This document shows positions 4,535 through 13,051 of a stretch of 41,828 nt of DNA, piece by piece; position 1 is the first letter of the stretch, and each line of letters begins with the position of its first letter. A model generated the notes under the pieces. That model ran no database searches and was not told the DNA's origin. It saw nothing but the letters and a program-made list of their open reading frames with translations. The position numbers were made by a program, and so were the translations under genes. The stretch covers positions 1 through 41,828 of the IMG/VR virus record IMGVR_UViG_3300017971_000453. One strand, 5' to 3'. Source of the stretch: a virus.

Positions 4535-6119
4535 GTATTATAAGGAATTAAAACAGCAGCTTAGGACAGCAGGTATGCCGCCGGCGGAGATCGATGCATA
4601 TATCGAGCTCCACAAGCGGTTCTCTTCTCAGCGCTGGCGAATTGATAATCTTTACCAGATTGTCAATAAGGACGGTAACCAGATACCATTTCGAATGAAT
4701 TACGCTCAGAAGCTGCTTTACCTCGGGATGTGGTATTGTAACATCATCCTGAAATCCCGCCAGCATGGTATCACCACCTTCATGTGCCTGTTATATTTGG
4801 ACATCTGCATGTTCAACTCGAACACCCATGCCGCTATTATAGCCCACAATAAGGACGACGCCGAGGACTTTTTCCAGAAAAAGGTGAAGTTTGCTTACGA
4901 TAACCTACCGGAAGAATTAAAAGATCAGTTGGGTGGCAGCCGGATATCGAGTAAGCACCTATCGTTTAAGAATGGATCTTCGATCAGGGTTACAACCTCT
5001 GGCCGGTCTGGAACCTACCAGCTTATCCATATCTCTGAGCTCGGGAAGATCTGCGCCAGGTACCCATTGAAGGCACAGGAGGTTATCACCGGTACCCTTA
5101 ATGCGATCCATGCCGGCAATATCGTGACAATCGAATCGACCGCGGAGGGCCGCGAGGGAAAATATTTCGAAATGGTAAAGCAGGCCAGGGCGTTGAAGGA
5201 AATGCGTGCACAACTTGGCCAGAAGCAATACAAGTTTTTCTTTTTTGGATGGCCGGAGAATGACCTGAACAGGATTGACCCGGGCCAGACTGCTATCCCT
5301 GAGAGGCTGCAAAAGTATTTTGAAGATCTCGAGTTAAAGCAGAGGGTCCACCTTACTCCAGAGCAAAAGGCGTGGTATGTCCAGACAGAGGCTACCCAGG
5401 GCGAATTCATGCTCCAAGAGCACCCGTCGACTCCGGATGAAGCTTTCTTTAAGTCGATGGAGGGCGCATATTACCAGAAGCAGATGAGGTCAGCCAGGAA
5501 GCAGGGACGTATCGGCAAGGTACCTGTGGTCGAGCACCTTCCGATAGATACCTATTGGGACATTGGATACCATGACGAAACAGCCATATGGTTTGTCCAG
5601 GTCGTCGGCCGGCAGGTCCATCTTGTGCATTATTACGAAAACTCTGGAGAAGGCTTCCCGCATTACCGGGATTATGCCATTGAATGGGCCAAGGAGCACA
5701 ATACGAGGATCAGGCTATGGCAGGGACCCCATGACCTGTCTCAGCATGTTTGGGCGCTGAATAAGACGGTATGGGCGCTGTGCAAGGAAGCCGGGGTGCA
5801 ATTCGAGATAGGTCCTAAGGTATCAGAGACGATGCAAATAGAATCCGTCCGATTGATTCTACCGATATGCCATTTCGACGAGGAGGAATGCGAGCGTGGT
5901 ATAGATTGCCTGGACTCGCTTCGAAAGGAATGGAATGATAAGCTCGGATGCTACCGGGAGAAGATCCTGCATGATTGGGCCAGCCATGGATGCTCTGCAT
6001 TTAAGGAGATCGCCCTCAAAGGTGAGATAGCCGGCGCCGTACCTCAGCCGCCGCCACAGGCTCCGCTGCAGGCAATCGAAAAACAAAAACAAATGGCAAG
6101 CCCTAAGGGGTGGACATAA
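4491..6119 (+). CDS. terL: Terminase large subunit (packaging ATPase and nuclease), 542 aa
   Basis: The motor pumps DNA into the procapsid through the portal and cuts the concatemer. N-terminal ATPase: Walker A variant KSRQHGITT (88-96), Walker B with catalytic Glu in LIHISELGKI (E183), coupling motif ESTAEG (215-220). C-terminal RNase H-like nuclease: WDIGYHDET (D357, D362) and GPHDLS (D415) are candidate metal ligands. The length is typical. ATG 4491 is preceded by AAGGA; an upstream TTG at 4485 is less likely. The portal lies 270 nt downstream, with one small gene between. Confidence 0.92.
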   Translation: MNVGQSTSQGIRSPEYYKELKQQLRTAGMPPAEIDAYIELHKRFSSQRWRIDNLYQIVNKDGNQIPFRMNYAQKLLYLGMWYCNIILKSRQHGITTFMCLLYLDICMFNSNTHAAIIAHNKDDAEDFFQKKVKFAYDNLPEELKDQLGGSRISSKHLSFKNGSSIRVTTSGRSGTYQLIHISELGKICARYPLKAQEVITGTLNAIHAGNIVTIESTAEGREGKYFEMVKQARALKEMRAQLGQKQYKFFFFGWPENDLNRIDPGQTAIPERLQKYFEDLELKQRVHLTPEQKAWYVQTEATQGEFMLQEHPSTPDEAFFKSMEGAYYQKQMRSARKQGRIGKVPVVEHLPIDTYWDIGYHDETAIWFVQVVGRQVHLVHYYENSGEGFPHYRDYAIEWAKEHNTRIRLWQGPHDLSQHVWALNKTVWALCKEAGVQFEIGPKVSETMQIESVRLILPICHFDEEECERGIDCLDSLRKEWNDKLGCYREKILHDWASHGCSAFKEIALKGEIAGAVPQPPPQAPLQAIEKQKQMASPKGWT

Positions 6120-6122
6120 ACC

Positions 6123-6140
6123 TTGACATGGAGTATATTC
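6123..6140 (+). promoter_or_regulatory. Recurrent intergenic motif TTGACATGGAGTATATTC
   Basis: The 24-base gap between the large terminase and the next gene holds TTGACATGGAGTATATTC. Closely similar elements occur at 13009 (TTGACACGGTATATG) and 22884 (TTGACATGGTGTATAAAA), all on the plus strand in gaps. The AT-rich block follows TTGACA by only about 5 bases, so this is not an ordinary sigma-70 spacing. It may be a phage-specific promoter or a regulator site. Confidence 0.4.
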
Positions 6141-6143
6141 TGA

Positions 6144-6362
6144 ATGATTAAAAAAGGTTGGAATCAATACGAGGCAGATAATGGTAAAGAAATAACGTGT
6201 CGAATTTGTGGCGATAAACTGTCACCAAACCAATTGACTGTCGATGCTGTCGACATATTTGGTGGCAGAGCGTGGGACCCATGCGGTTGTGGCAATTCCG
6301 GAGTGATGGTAAAGAGGGATGAGCCATGCCTATATTTGTTTAAAGAAATCGGAGGGTTATGA
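6144..6362 (+). CDS. Small zinc-binding protein, 72 aa
   Basis: A short gene between terminase and portal. ITCRICGDKL (CxxC, residues about 19-22) pairs with WDPCGCGNSG (CGC, about 46-48) for a probable four-Cys metal site; a further Cys lies near residue 61 (EPCLYLF). The ribosome site is weak (GGAG). Related in style to the products at 1558, 4334 and 22486, but with no clear sequence kinship. Function unknown. Confidence 0.6.
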   Translation: MIKKGWNQYEADNGKEITCRICGDKLSPNQLTVDAVDIFGGRAWDPCGCGNSGVMVKRDEPCLYLFKEIGGL

Positions 6363-6392
6363 CGATAGCCCTCTAATACGAGGGAAAATTAT

Positions 6393-8474
6393 ATGCCAGC
6401 ACCAGCGGTACCGCAATCCACCTATGGGGCTATTCCGGAACGGAGTGGCCTCTTGCGTGTTTTAAACAATGATCAGCTTAACAAAATGGAATCGGATCAG
6501 AAGGCAGCCGAGTCCATGCAGAATAAGCCAGAGATCATTGGACTCGCAAATCACATAAAAAAGCATTGGGAATCTGCAAAAAATACCAAATGGTTCGTCG
6601 AGGAGCGCCTATTAAAATGCATTAGGCAGCGCAAGGGAAAATATGATCCCGACGACCTGGCCCATATCCGCAAGTTTGGTGGATCCCAAATCTTCATGAT
6701 GCTGACAAACGTTAAATGCAGGACGATCGAAGCCTGGATTAAGGACGTTATGTTGCCGGCCGGCGAAAAGCCATGGGGTGTATCGCCATCACCCGTCCCT
6801 GACCTCCCCGTCGAGCAAGAGATACGGCTCACCAAAAGGGTTCAATCCGAAGTAGCCATGATCCTGCAGTCCGTTCCAGATGCTGAAATTACTCCAGATA
6901 TGATTGATCAGCGCATGATGGATCTGCGTAATGAATTACAGCGCGAGGACCGTGCCCTGGCATCCCAGGAAGCTGAGAGAATAACAGACATTATCGAGGA
7001 TGGATTCAACCAGGGAGACTTTTACGGTGAGATTGCCAAGTTTATCAAGGACTTCGCAACATACCCAACAGCCTTTTTAAAGGGACCTTTTATCCGAAGA
7101 AAGAAGGATCTTAAATGGGTTGATGGCCCTGGTGGAAAACGTATACCTCAGGTCGATTGGGTCTATTACCGAGCGTGGAAATGTATCAGTCCGTTCGATA
7201 TGTACTTTGCAGCCGGCGCTAAAAATATAAACGATGGATATTGCCTGGAAAGACAGAGGCTTAGAGAGACAGACCTTGTAAAAATGAAGGGAGTCCCTGG
7301 CTTCGATACCAAGGCAATCGATAATGTCTTGATGGAATATCGTGGTGGAATGCTCCAGGATTGGCTTTGGACAGACCAGGAAAGAGCCAATATTGAATTC
7401 AGGCCAAACGAGCAAGAGGATCCACAGGCAGTTATCGAAACCCTCGAATATCATGGAGAAATCCCTGGGCAGTTGCTTATCGATTGGGGAATGGATAAGA
7501 ACGAGATAGAGAATCCAGCCGAGCCGGTACCATGTGTTTGCCTTATGGTGGGCCGCCATGTGATAATGGCCAGACTGAACGAGAACCCTCTTGGCACCAA
7601 ACCATATTATGGAGCCAGCTTCGATCAATCGAATGATTCGATATGGGGAGTTGCTCCACCTGAGCACATGGAAGATTGCCAGCGGGTATGCAACGCTACT
7701 GCCAGGGCTATGATTAATAACCTTGCAATCGCCTCCGGACCCCAGGTAGAAATGCACAAGGATAGAATAGATCCCGGGGATAACCTGGAAGAGCTCTATC
7801 CGTGGAAGATCTGGAAAACAAAGTCGGATCCGATGGGCAAGAATAATAAGGCGATTCATTTCTATCAGCCGAATGCGCTGACGGATATGTTGATGCAGGT
7901 TTACCAATACTTCTTTAACCAGGCCGGGGAGCAACTTGGCGTCCCTGCATATGAATCAGGAGTGGGTAGCGCTGCATCCGGCGCCGGCCAGACCGCACAT
8001 GGTTTATCGATGTTGATGTCGGCGGCCTCAAAGATAATGAAGGATGCCATAGTCGCGATAGACCAGAACGTGATTAAGCCTATTGTCAAATCGATGTGGA
8101 CCCATATCCTACTGTTCGATGATATCGATGCCAGGGGGGATATAGAGGTTGTGGCCAGGGCCAGCGAATACTTAATCCAGGCAGAGCAGCTACAGGCTCG
8201 CAGGGCTGAATTCCTTGCCTTAACCAATAACGATGTCGACATGGCGATTATCGGTTACGGTGGAAGGGCGAAGATCCTCAGGGAGAATGTTAAGGCCCTG
8301 AAAATGCAGGAGGAAATCATTCCAGAGGACGCTGACCTCGAAATGAATATCCAGCAAAACATGATGCAATCACAGATGGGTTTGCCTATGGGTGGTGGTG
8401 GTGGCTCCATGCCAGGCAGGGACCCGGGAGAAAATCCATTAATACCGCCACTCGAGCAGATGGCAAGAATATAA
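6393..8474 (+). CDS. Portal (head-tail connector) protein, 693 aa
   Basis: Forms the dodecameric ring at one capsid vertex through which DNA enters and leaves. The size and the mostly helical, Gln-rich composition fit podovirus portals. Residues about 430-500 (WGVAPPEHMEDCQRVCNATA ...) and 505-590 (GVGSAASGAGQTAHGLSMLM, then KIMKDAIVAIDQNVIKPIV) match the wing/stem helix pattern of this family. The C-terminus ends in a Gly/Met-rich tail. AGGGA precedes the ATG. It follows terL, as expected. Confidence 0.85.
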   Translation: MPAPAVPQSTYGAIPERSGLLRVLNNDQLNKMESDQKAAESMQNKPEIIGLANHIKKHWESAKNTKWFVEERLLKCIRQRKGKYDPDDLAHIRKFGGSQIFMMLTNVKCRTIEAWIKDVMLPAGEKPWGVSPSPVPDLPVEQEIRLTKRVQSEVAMILQSVPDAEITPDMIDQRMMDLRNELQREDRALASQEAERITDIIEDGFNQGDFYGEIAKFIKDFATYPTAFLKGPFIRRKKDLKWVDGPGGKRIPQVDWVYYRAWKCISPFDMYFAAGAKNINDGYCLERQRLRETDLVKMKGVPGFDTKAIDNVLMEYRGGMLQDWLWTDQERANIEFRPNEQEDPQAVIETLEYHGEIPGQLLIDWGMDKNEIENPAEPVPCVCLMVGRHVIMARLNENPLGTKPYYGASFDQSNDSIWGVAPPEHMEDCQRVCNATARAMINNLAIASGPQVEMHKDRIDPGDNLEELYPWKIWKTKSDPMGKNNKAIHFYQPNALTDMLMQVYQYFFNQAGEQLGVPAYESGVGSAASGAGQTAHGLSMLMSAASKIMKDAIVAIDQNVIKPIVKSMWTHILLFDDIDARGDIEVVARASEYLIQAEQLQARRAEFLALTNNDVDMAIIGYGGRAKILRENVKALKMQEEIIPEDADLEMNIQQNMMQSQMGLPMGGGGGSMPGRDPGENPLIPPLEQMARI

Positions 8475-8486
8475 AGGAGGTCCCGA

Positions 8487-8708
8487 ATGGACACAAGTAA
8501 AGGAAGTTATGCCGTTGATGGTCAAAAGTCGACTGAGACTCCAGCCCCGCCGATGGGTGGCGACGTAAAGTCGAGGGTAAAGAGGGCGAACGCTGAAACG
8601 ATGCGCCAGGCCGGCCAGACAGATGAGCGCAAAAAAGGTGTCGGCTATATCAGTCGGAAGGCAAAGAAAGACTATATGAAAAAGCTCGATGAAGCGAGCG
8701 AAATGTAA
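8487..8708 (+). CDS. Small basic hypothetical protein, 73 aa
   Basis: A near-perfect AAAGGAGGT precedes ATG. The product is lysine/arginine-rich and predicted largely disordered to helical, with no Cys or membrane segment. It lies directly after the portal; in podoviruses small proteins here are often structural or assembly factors, but no homology is recognised. Confidence 0.65.
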   Translation: MDTSKGSYAVDGQKSTETPAPPMGGDVKSRVKRANAETMRQAGQTDERKKGVGYISRKAKKDYMKKLDEASEM

Positions 8709-8735
8709 TAAATTCGGGGGGTTCGGGGGGCTGTT

Positions 8736-9014
8736 ATGGTAATACCAGGAGTCAATTCAAAAGAGGGCCGTGAGATAGGATACGGTGCTCGTATGGGTGA
8801 GACGGGGATAGTCGGGTTCAGCCGGTATGTCGATCGTGCATATGAGCAATTAAAAGAGATGCTTGTCTCTGATGGCAATGAGTTTGCCCGGGGGATAACA
8901 TTCGCTTTTAAACATATGAAGGGTATACTTGACGAATCTCCGAGCACATACACAAAGATAGATGAAATGGAAGTCCTCAGGCAAAAAGCTGAGGGCCGGT
9001 CTTTAGTTGATTAA
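8736..9014 (+). CDS. Hypothetical phage protein, 92 aa
   Basis: The gene follows a G-rich leader (GGGGGGTTCGGGGGG, 8716-8730). The product is soluble, opening with Gly/Arg-rich loops (GREIGYGARMGETGIVGF) and continuing as helices (AYEQLKEML ... ITFAFKHMKGIL). No domain is recognised. Its location between portal and fibre-like genes suggests a virion or assembly role. Confidence 0.6.
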   Translation: MVIPGVNSKEGREIGYGARMGETGIVGFSRYVDRAYEQLKEMLVSDGNEFARGITFAFKHMKGILDESPSTYTKIDEMEVLRQKAEGRSLVD

Positions 9015-9044
9015 CCAATATTTCCAGGGGGTTGGGAGGTAATA

Positions 9045-9659
9045 ATGAGTTTTAGAGAAGATGTTAAATTAGGTATCACAAGGATCAGCAGGCTTTTCCT
9101 GGGTGATGATAACGGCCAACTCGGCGAAGAGGTCACAGACAAATTGACTGACCTCGGGACGAATTTGGTAAGCACGGCCGCAGAGATTGACGCTGCTGTT
9201 ATCAATCCACCTGTTGGGTGGCCGGGATATTTTATTCATGATGGAATGGAGGGTGGCGCGCCAGGGGATGGTTTGGCCCTTGCAATCATTAACCTTAATG
9301 TCGCCCCTACGCTCAGCGGTACTCCATCCGCTCCTGATTGTAACTGGATTGCTACAATATCCGCAGCCGATGTTTTAAGGGCGGTATGGTGCGATCCGGA
9401 TAATCAGGATGCTCTCGAATATTATATTGCTCCGGCAGGGGCAGGCGCGCCTGGTCCTCCAGGAGTTCCCGGGTGGGAGTCTGACCCTCTGGATACCACA
9501 ATCACATTCGATGATGTGAATTCCGGAATACAGAATATTGAGGTATGGATAAACGACGGTGTCAATATGGCATTCGCGGTCACATATGTCAATATCCTTG
9601 ATCCTGGTGTCGATGGTGGTGAGGTTGGCGTTGATGCATCCGGTTGCGGTGGTCCGTGA
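9045..9659 (+). CDS. Fibre-like structural protein A with shared N-terminal module, 204 aa
   Basis: GGGAGGTAATA precedes ATG. Residues 1-52 form a module shared with the next two genes: FLGDDNGQLGEEVTDKLTDL followed by a small linker and AAEIDAA. The rest is Gly/Pro-rich and beta-prone, with a short collagen-like GAPGPPGVPG near residue 145. The pattern is that of a short virion fibre or decoration protein: one common attachment end, a variable outer end. Ends near a hairpin (9681-9706). Confidence 0.6.
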   Translation: MSFREDVKLGITRISRLFLGDDNGQLGEEVTDKLTDLGTNLVSTAAEIDAAVINPPVGWPGYFIHDGMEGGAPGDGLALAIINLNVAPTLSGTPSAPDCNWIATISAADVLRAVWCDPDNQDALEYYIAPAGAGAPGPPGVPGWESDPLDTTITFDDVNSGIQNIEVWINDGVNMAFAVTYVNILDPGVDGGEVGVDASGCGGP

Positions 9660-9680
9660 TAAATAGTATAAACTAACGAT

Positions 9681-9706
9681 GGGCCGATGGAGAAATCCGG
9701 AGGCCC
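9681..9706 (+). terminator. Hairpin, possible weak terminator
   Basis: GGGCC (9681-9685) pairs with GGCCC (9702-9706); inside, GGA-GAAA-TCC forms a second stem with a GNRA-type tetraloop. A mixed AT tract (TTTAAATAATTATTT) follows rather than a clean T run, so termination would be partial. It lies in the 85-base gap between fibre genes A and B. Confidence 0.4.
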
Positions 9707-9744
9707 TTTAAATAATTATTTCAGATGGTTAAAGGAGTAATACC

Positions 9745-10554
9745 ATGAGTGTCGGTGGCGAAGATGTTGGATATAAAATAGTAAGGGCTGAAAGGTTTTT
9801 CCTTGGCCCTGGAAATGGCCAGTTAGGAGAAGAGGTAACAGATGTGTTGCTCGACCTTGGGACAGGCTTAACCGTATCTGCCGCAGAAATAAATGCAGCC
9901 CTGGCAACACCTGAGGCCACCATACTGAAGGGAACCGGTGTAGCAGACGATGATACAGAGGTTCTTAACACAGGGCTGGATGGCACAGATGCAACGTTCA
10001 GGGGATCGTTGTTTTATGGGCAAACTGGTGACCCTTTTATCGATCAAGATGGTGTTATCTATGATGGGTTGGGCCTTCCATTCATAAATCCAGCAGCAGG
10101 TCAAATGTATGCTGAAGATGGTGGCCCGATATTTGTAAGGGGTGCTTCTCCGCAGGAAACATTATGGGCCTCAAATTTCGGTGGTCCTCAATTCCTGGAA
10201 ACTGGAAATGCGGCCAGCCCTGGAATCCTTTCAGGTCCAGTTATTCCGATGGATGTAGGAAATTCAAATAATATCCTTGACGGATCCGGTGTACCAATGA
10301 GTGCCCTAATAGATGAGTCCCTCGTGTTAGCACAGGGACCATCCCCTTTTTGGAGATACCGGTTTTATGCCGCGAATGTCGATAACCCTGTGACAATCGA
10401 CCTGGCAAGTTTGACCTGGGATAACGGTGGCGTGAATAACAGGGCGACCTTTACTGCCGTCGGTGACGTTTTGATGATAATGATGGATCTCCTGAATAAC
10501 CTCATATTCATCGAATATGTGACTGCCGGCGTCACGTTCTCGTCCGTACCATAA
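9745..10554 (+). CDS. Fibre-like structural protein B with shared N-terminal module, 269 aa
   Basis: AAAGGAG precedes ATG. The N-terminal module FLGPGNGQLGEEVTDVLLDL (residues about 18-37) and SAAEINAALA match protein A closely. A NTGLDGTDATFRG turn (about 75-87) recurs as DNGTDGTDAF in protein C. The remainder is beta-rich and Gly/Asn/Asp-rich without a catalytic motif, ending ITVDLASLTWDNGG-like strands. Likely a fibre or decoration subunit. Confidence 0.6.
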   Translation: MSVGGEDVGYKIVRAERFFLGPGNGQLGEEVTDVLLDLGTGLTVSAAEINAALATPEATILKGTGVADDDTEVLNTGLDGTDATFRGSLFYGQTGDPFIDQDGVIYDGLGLPFINPAAGQMYAEDGGPIFVRGASPQETLWASNFGGPQFLETGNAASPGILSGPVIPMDVGNSNNILDGSGVPMSALIDESLVLAQGPSPFWRYRFYAANVDNPVTIDLASLTWDNGGVNNRATFTAVGDVLMIMMDLLNNLIFIEYVTAGVTFSSVP

Positions 10555-10568
10555 AGAGAGGTAATTAA

Positions 10569-12170
10569 ATGAGTTGGCGCGAAGATGCATTCTTTAAAGA
10601 TACCCATGCAATTCGTCTATTCCTCGGTGAGGGTGTAGGCGATCTCGGCGTTCTGGTTGTCGCTTCTGCAGATGATTTGAATATCCTGGCAGACGCTGCA
10701 GTAGACGGATATATCGAAATTGATATCAAGGGCGATATAGTTTCAGAGGACGGTACCGTTGTGTTCGAGCACGGCACGGACGGGACAGATGCCCTTGCAA
10801 TAGCAGACCTAAGGGGTGATGTTTTATCTGCGAACGGACTAACGGTTTTAGACAATGGCACGGACGGGACAGATGCCTTTTTGACAGCCGATGTATTGGC
10901 CGAGGATGGCTCGCCGGTTGTTTTATCTGGACCAGACCAGGAAACGAGCGAAATAGCAGCGGGTATCATCCAGATAATGGGAGCAGGATACTTTGTCGGG
11001 AATATACTCGGGAGTGTTCTGGCCGCGGACGAAAATCCCGTCGTCACAATAGGGGCAGACATAGCGAACAGTTCTGTCGAGGCCGGGACCATAACGGCCG
11101 GCGTTGGTGGATTCAACGGCGACCTTTCAGGCAACGTGACCGGGGATGTATCGGGTGATGTTACAGGCGATATAACAGGTAATGTTCTCGCTGGTGACGC
11201 CGCGGCGATTGTCTCGAGCGGTGCCGATATTGAGAATAGCTCGGTCGAGGCCGGGACAATAACCGCTGGAACCGGCGGGTTCAATGGAAATCTCGCTGGT
11301 ATCCATAATGGTGATGTTATCGCCGACGATGCCGCGGCCATCATAACAGCAGGCGCCGATATAGCGAATAGCTCGGTAAACGCTGGCACAATTACGGCGG
11401 GAGCAGGCGGCTTTAATGGTGATTTGACAGGGGATGTCGACGGGGATGTTTCTGGAGATTTGACCGGGGATGTTCTCGCTGATGATGCCTCAGCTATCGT
11501 GTCATCCGGTGCCACCCAGGCGGCGAGCGGAGTCAACGTCGGAAAGGTGACGACTCCAGAGATTGAAACCGCTGGCGACCTTACTATCGATTGTGGCGCT
11601 AACCAGACAGCCGTTTTAGAAGAGAGCGTTTGGGATGATCTTAGGATAGTCCCTGGCGCATTCGACTTTGCTGGCTCATCTGATCCAACCCTTACTGGCT
11701 GGCAGCCTGGTGGTGCTGGCGCTACATTCCAGGTTTATGAGTTTAATATTGACGATGAGGTTTTCGCTTCTTGTCAAATGCCCCATTCATATAGAGAGGG
11801 AACGGACCTGAACTTCCATATACATTGGACCCCGAAGGACAGGGGTGTTACAGAAAGCGGAAAATCTGTAGGGTGGAAGGTTGATTATTCGATTGCAAAC
11901 CCAAATGGTGTTTTCGGTGCATCCGCGACTGTAGACCTACAGGACGTTTGCTCTGGCGTTAATCATCAGCATGAGCTTACTTCAAGCGTTGTCGTCGACG
12001 GGACAGGTCTGACTATTTCACATATTATCATGCTCAGGATTTACAGAAGCGATACAGGCGCTGACGATACCTGGGCCAATAATGGAGCCGGTGAAAGACC
12101 AGTTCTTCTTGAATTTGATATACATTACGAGTCAGATACTATTGGCTCTCGGCAGGAAGTTGTAAAATAA
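10569..12170 (+). CDS. Tail/head fibre protein C with Gly-Asp beta repeats, 533 aa
   Basis: GAGAGGTAATTAA precedes ATG. The N-terminus has a diverged copy of the shared module (FLGEGVGDLGVLVVASADDL). Residues about 150-330 hold imperfect repeats of the type GGFNGDLSGNVTGDVSGDVT, a signature of elongated phage fibre shafts. The C-terminal 190 residues form a separate beta-rich head (WQPGGAGATFQVYEFNIDDE, FHIHWTP, HEL..SVVVDGTGL) that may bind a receptor. Unusually for a podovirus, it is encoded upstream of the capsid gene. Confidence 0.7.
   Translation: MSWREDAFFKDTHAIRLFLGEGVGDLGVLVVASADDLNILADAAVDGYIEIDIKGDIVSEDGTVVFEHGTDGTDALAIADLRGDVLSANGLTVLDNGTDGTDAFLTADVLAEDGSPVVLSGPDQETSEIAAGIIQIMGAGYFVGNILGSVLAADENPVVTIGADIANSSVEAGTITAGVGGFNGDLSGNVTGDVSGDVTGDITGNVLAGDAAAIVSSGADIENSSVEAGTITAGTGGFNGNLAGIHNGDVIADDAAAIITAGADIANSSVNAGTITAGAGGFNGDLTGDVDGDVSGDLTGDVLADDASAIVSSGATQAASGVNVGKVTTPEIETAGDLTIDCGANQTAVLEESVWDDLRIVPGAFDFAGSSDPTLTGWQPGGAGATFQVYEFNIDDEVFASCQMPHSYREGTDLNFHIHWTPKDRGVTESGKSVGWKVDYSIANPNGVFGASATVDLQDVCSGVNHQHELTSSVVVDGTGLTISHIIMLRIYRSDTGADDTWANNGAGERPVLLEFDIHYESDTIGSRQEVVK
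11016..11550 (+). repeat. Imperfect coding repeat in fibre protein C (four units)
   Basis: Four units begin at about 11016, 11184, 11316 and 11472, each starting with V(L/I)A-D-A or a close variant, followed by S/T-GAD-ANSSV-AGTITAG and, in the first three, GGFNG-L plus a variable number of GD(V/L)(S/T) steps. Unit lengths are about 56, 44 and 52 codons, differing mainly in the count of G-D steps. This suggests length change by slippage or recombination in the fibre shaft. Confidence 0.7.
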
Positions 12171-12197
12171 AATCTAAATAAATAGGGGGGTTACAAA

Positions 12198-12455
12198 ATG
12201 TCAGATGAATCAAAAGTACCAGAAGCAACACAGGAAATGGTTAAAGAGCTTCACGCGAGAAGGTGCCTCGAGGAGATCCAGGCAGTATTAAAAAAGCATT
12301 CGTGCGTTCTTATCCCATCCATAACCTTTGTCGGGACAGAGCAAAAGCCCGGGCTTGTATGCCGCTACATTACCAAGGAAAAATCCTCGCAGATAAAAGG
12401 GAATAATAATTCCCAAAAGGATATTTCAGTTCCTAAAGATGGGGAGGCCGAATAA
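12198..12455 (+). CDS. Hypothetical phage protein, 85 aa
   Basis: The GGGGGGTTACAAA leader precedes ATG. The product has an N-terminal helix (MVKELHARRCLEEIQAVLKK), a central strand pair (CVLIPSITFVG, GLVCRYIT) and a polar, Asn/Ser/Lys-rich tail. No family is recognised. The stop overlaps the next start (TAATG), so both are co-translated. Confidence 0.65.
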   Translation: MSDESKVPEATQEMVKELHARRCLEEIQAVLKKHSCVLIPSITFVGTEQKPGLVCRYITKEKSSQIKGNNNSQKDISVPKDGEAE

Positions 12456-12850
12456 TGGGTGACAGGCTGGAAGATCTAAAGTCGAGGGATGTCGACAACT
12501 TCATGAGCCTGGAATTAGAGCGGATTATGGATAAATCCAGAGCCGTTCTCGTTGGTGTCCAGGGGCAAATGCTCAGGATCGCCCTGCGGAAATGCACAGC
12601 GATCGATATCGAGGAGACGATGGACAGCTTCCGGAAGAGGATGCTAACCGCTGAGCAGGCCGGCGCCGAATGGGACGAGATCCTTAAAAGGCACAATGTC
12701 GTTGTCGAGACAAAAGCAAATGCTGAGGATGATTCCAGGAATGGGACATACCTCTATAAAAACGGCGAGATAGTCCTATTCATGGGAAAGATCTCCGTGA
12801 ATGATATCGCCAGAAGATACGAGTTTTACACAAATGGATCTTTATATTAA
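12455..12850 (+). CDS. Hypothetical phage protein, 131 aa
   Basis: Coupled to the preceding gene by TAATG. The N-terminal 75 residues are helical (LELERIMDKSRAVLVGVQGQ; DSFRKRMLTAEQAGAEWDEI); the C-terminal part is beta-like (GTYLYKNGEIVLFMGKISVN). No catalytic motif is recognised. It may be a chaperone or regulator of head assembly given its place before the scaffold, but that is position only. Confidence 0.65.
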   Translation: MGDRLEDLKSRDVDNFMSLELERIMDKSRAVLVGVQGQMLRIALRKCTAIDIEETMDSFRKRMLTAEQAGAEWDEILKRHNVVVETKANAEDDSRNGTYLYKNGEIVLFMGKISVNDIARRYEFYTNGSLY

Positions 12851-12995
12851 TCCAGAGCAGGATAAATGCCCAGGAGCCGTTGGTGTCCCTGGGCTTTTAT
12901 TCGATCCATATATGGGGTGGGGATACTACTTTCTTTCCGATAGGAATCCTCGGTTTGAAGAAAGCGACGAGGACATGTCTAAACAGTCGGAATAA
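12834..12995 (+). CDS. Small hypothetical protein, 53 aa
   Basis: The start at ATG 12834 overlaps the preceding gene by 17 nt; an upstream in-frame start at 12801 would overlap more. The product (MDLYINPEQDKCPGAVGVPG ...) is rich in Gly/Pro/Tyr and ends in an acidic tail. There is no strong Shine-Dalgarno site, so it depends on coupling. Coding status is moderately supported by the overlap and the following gene gap. Confidence 0.45.
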   Translation: MDLYINPEQDKCPGAVGVPGLLFDPYMGWGYYFLSDRNPRFEESDEDMSKQSE

Positions 12996-13008
12996 AAGGA
13001 AATATTGC

Positions 13009-13034
13009 TTGACACGGTATATGTAATGTATAAG
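13009..13034 (+). promoter_or_regulatory. Recurrent intergenic motif TTGACACGGTATATG near a TATAAG box
   Basis: TTGACACGGTATATG (13009-13023) resembles the elements at 6123 and 22884. TATAAG at 13029-13034 is 14 bases after TTGACA, too close for an ordinary sigma-70 promoter. The site lies at the start of the 210-base gap that precedes the scaffold and capsid genes, where strong late transcription would be expected. Confidence 0.45.
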
Positions 13035-13051
13035 GTAGTTGCAAGGGGGGT

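Noticed and set aside
6123-6140. Ordinary sigma-70 promoter
   Set aside because: The TTGACA is not followed by a -10 box at 15-19 bases in any of the three copies; the AT block is about five bases away.
7077-7934. 285-residue minus-strand ORF inside the portal gene
   Set aside because: Antisense shadow of the portal coding sequence, without a ribosome site.
10565-11536. 323-residue minus-strand ORF with Ser/Pro/Ala repeats
   Set aside because: It is the antisense shadow of the Gly-Asp repeats in fibre protein C.
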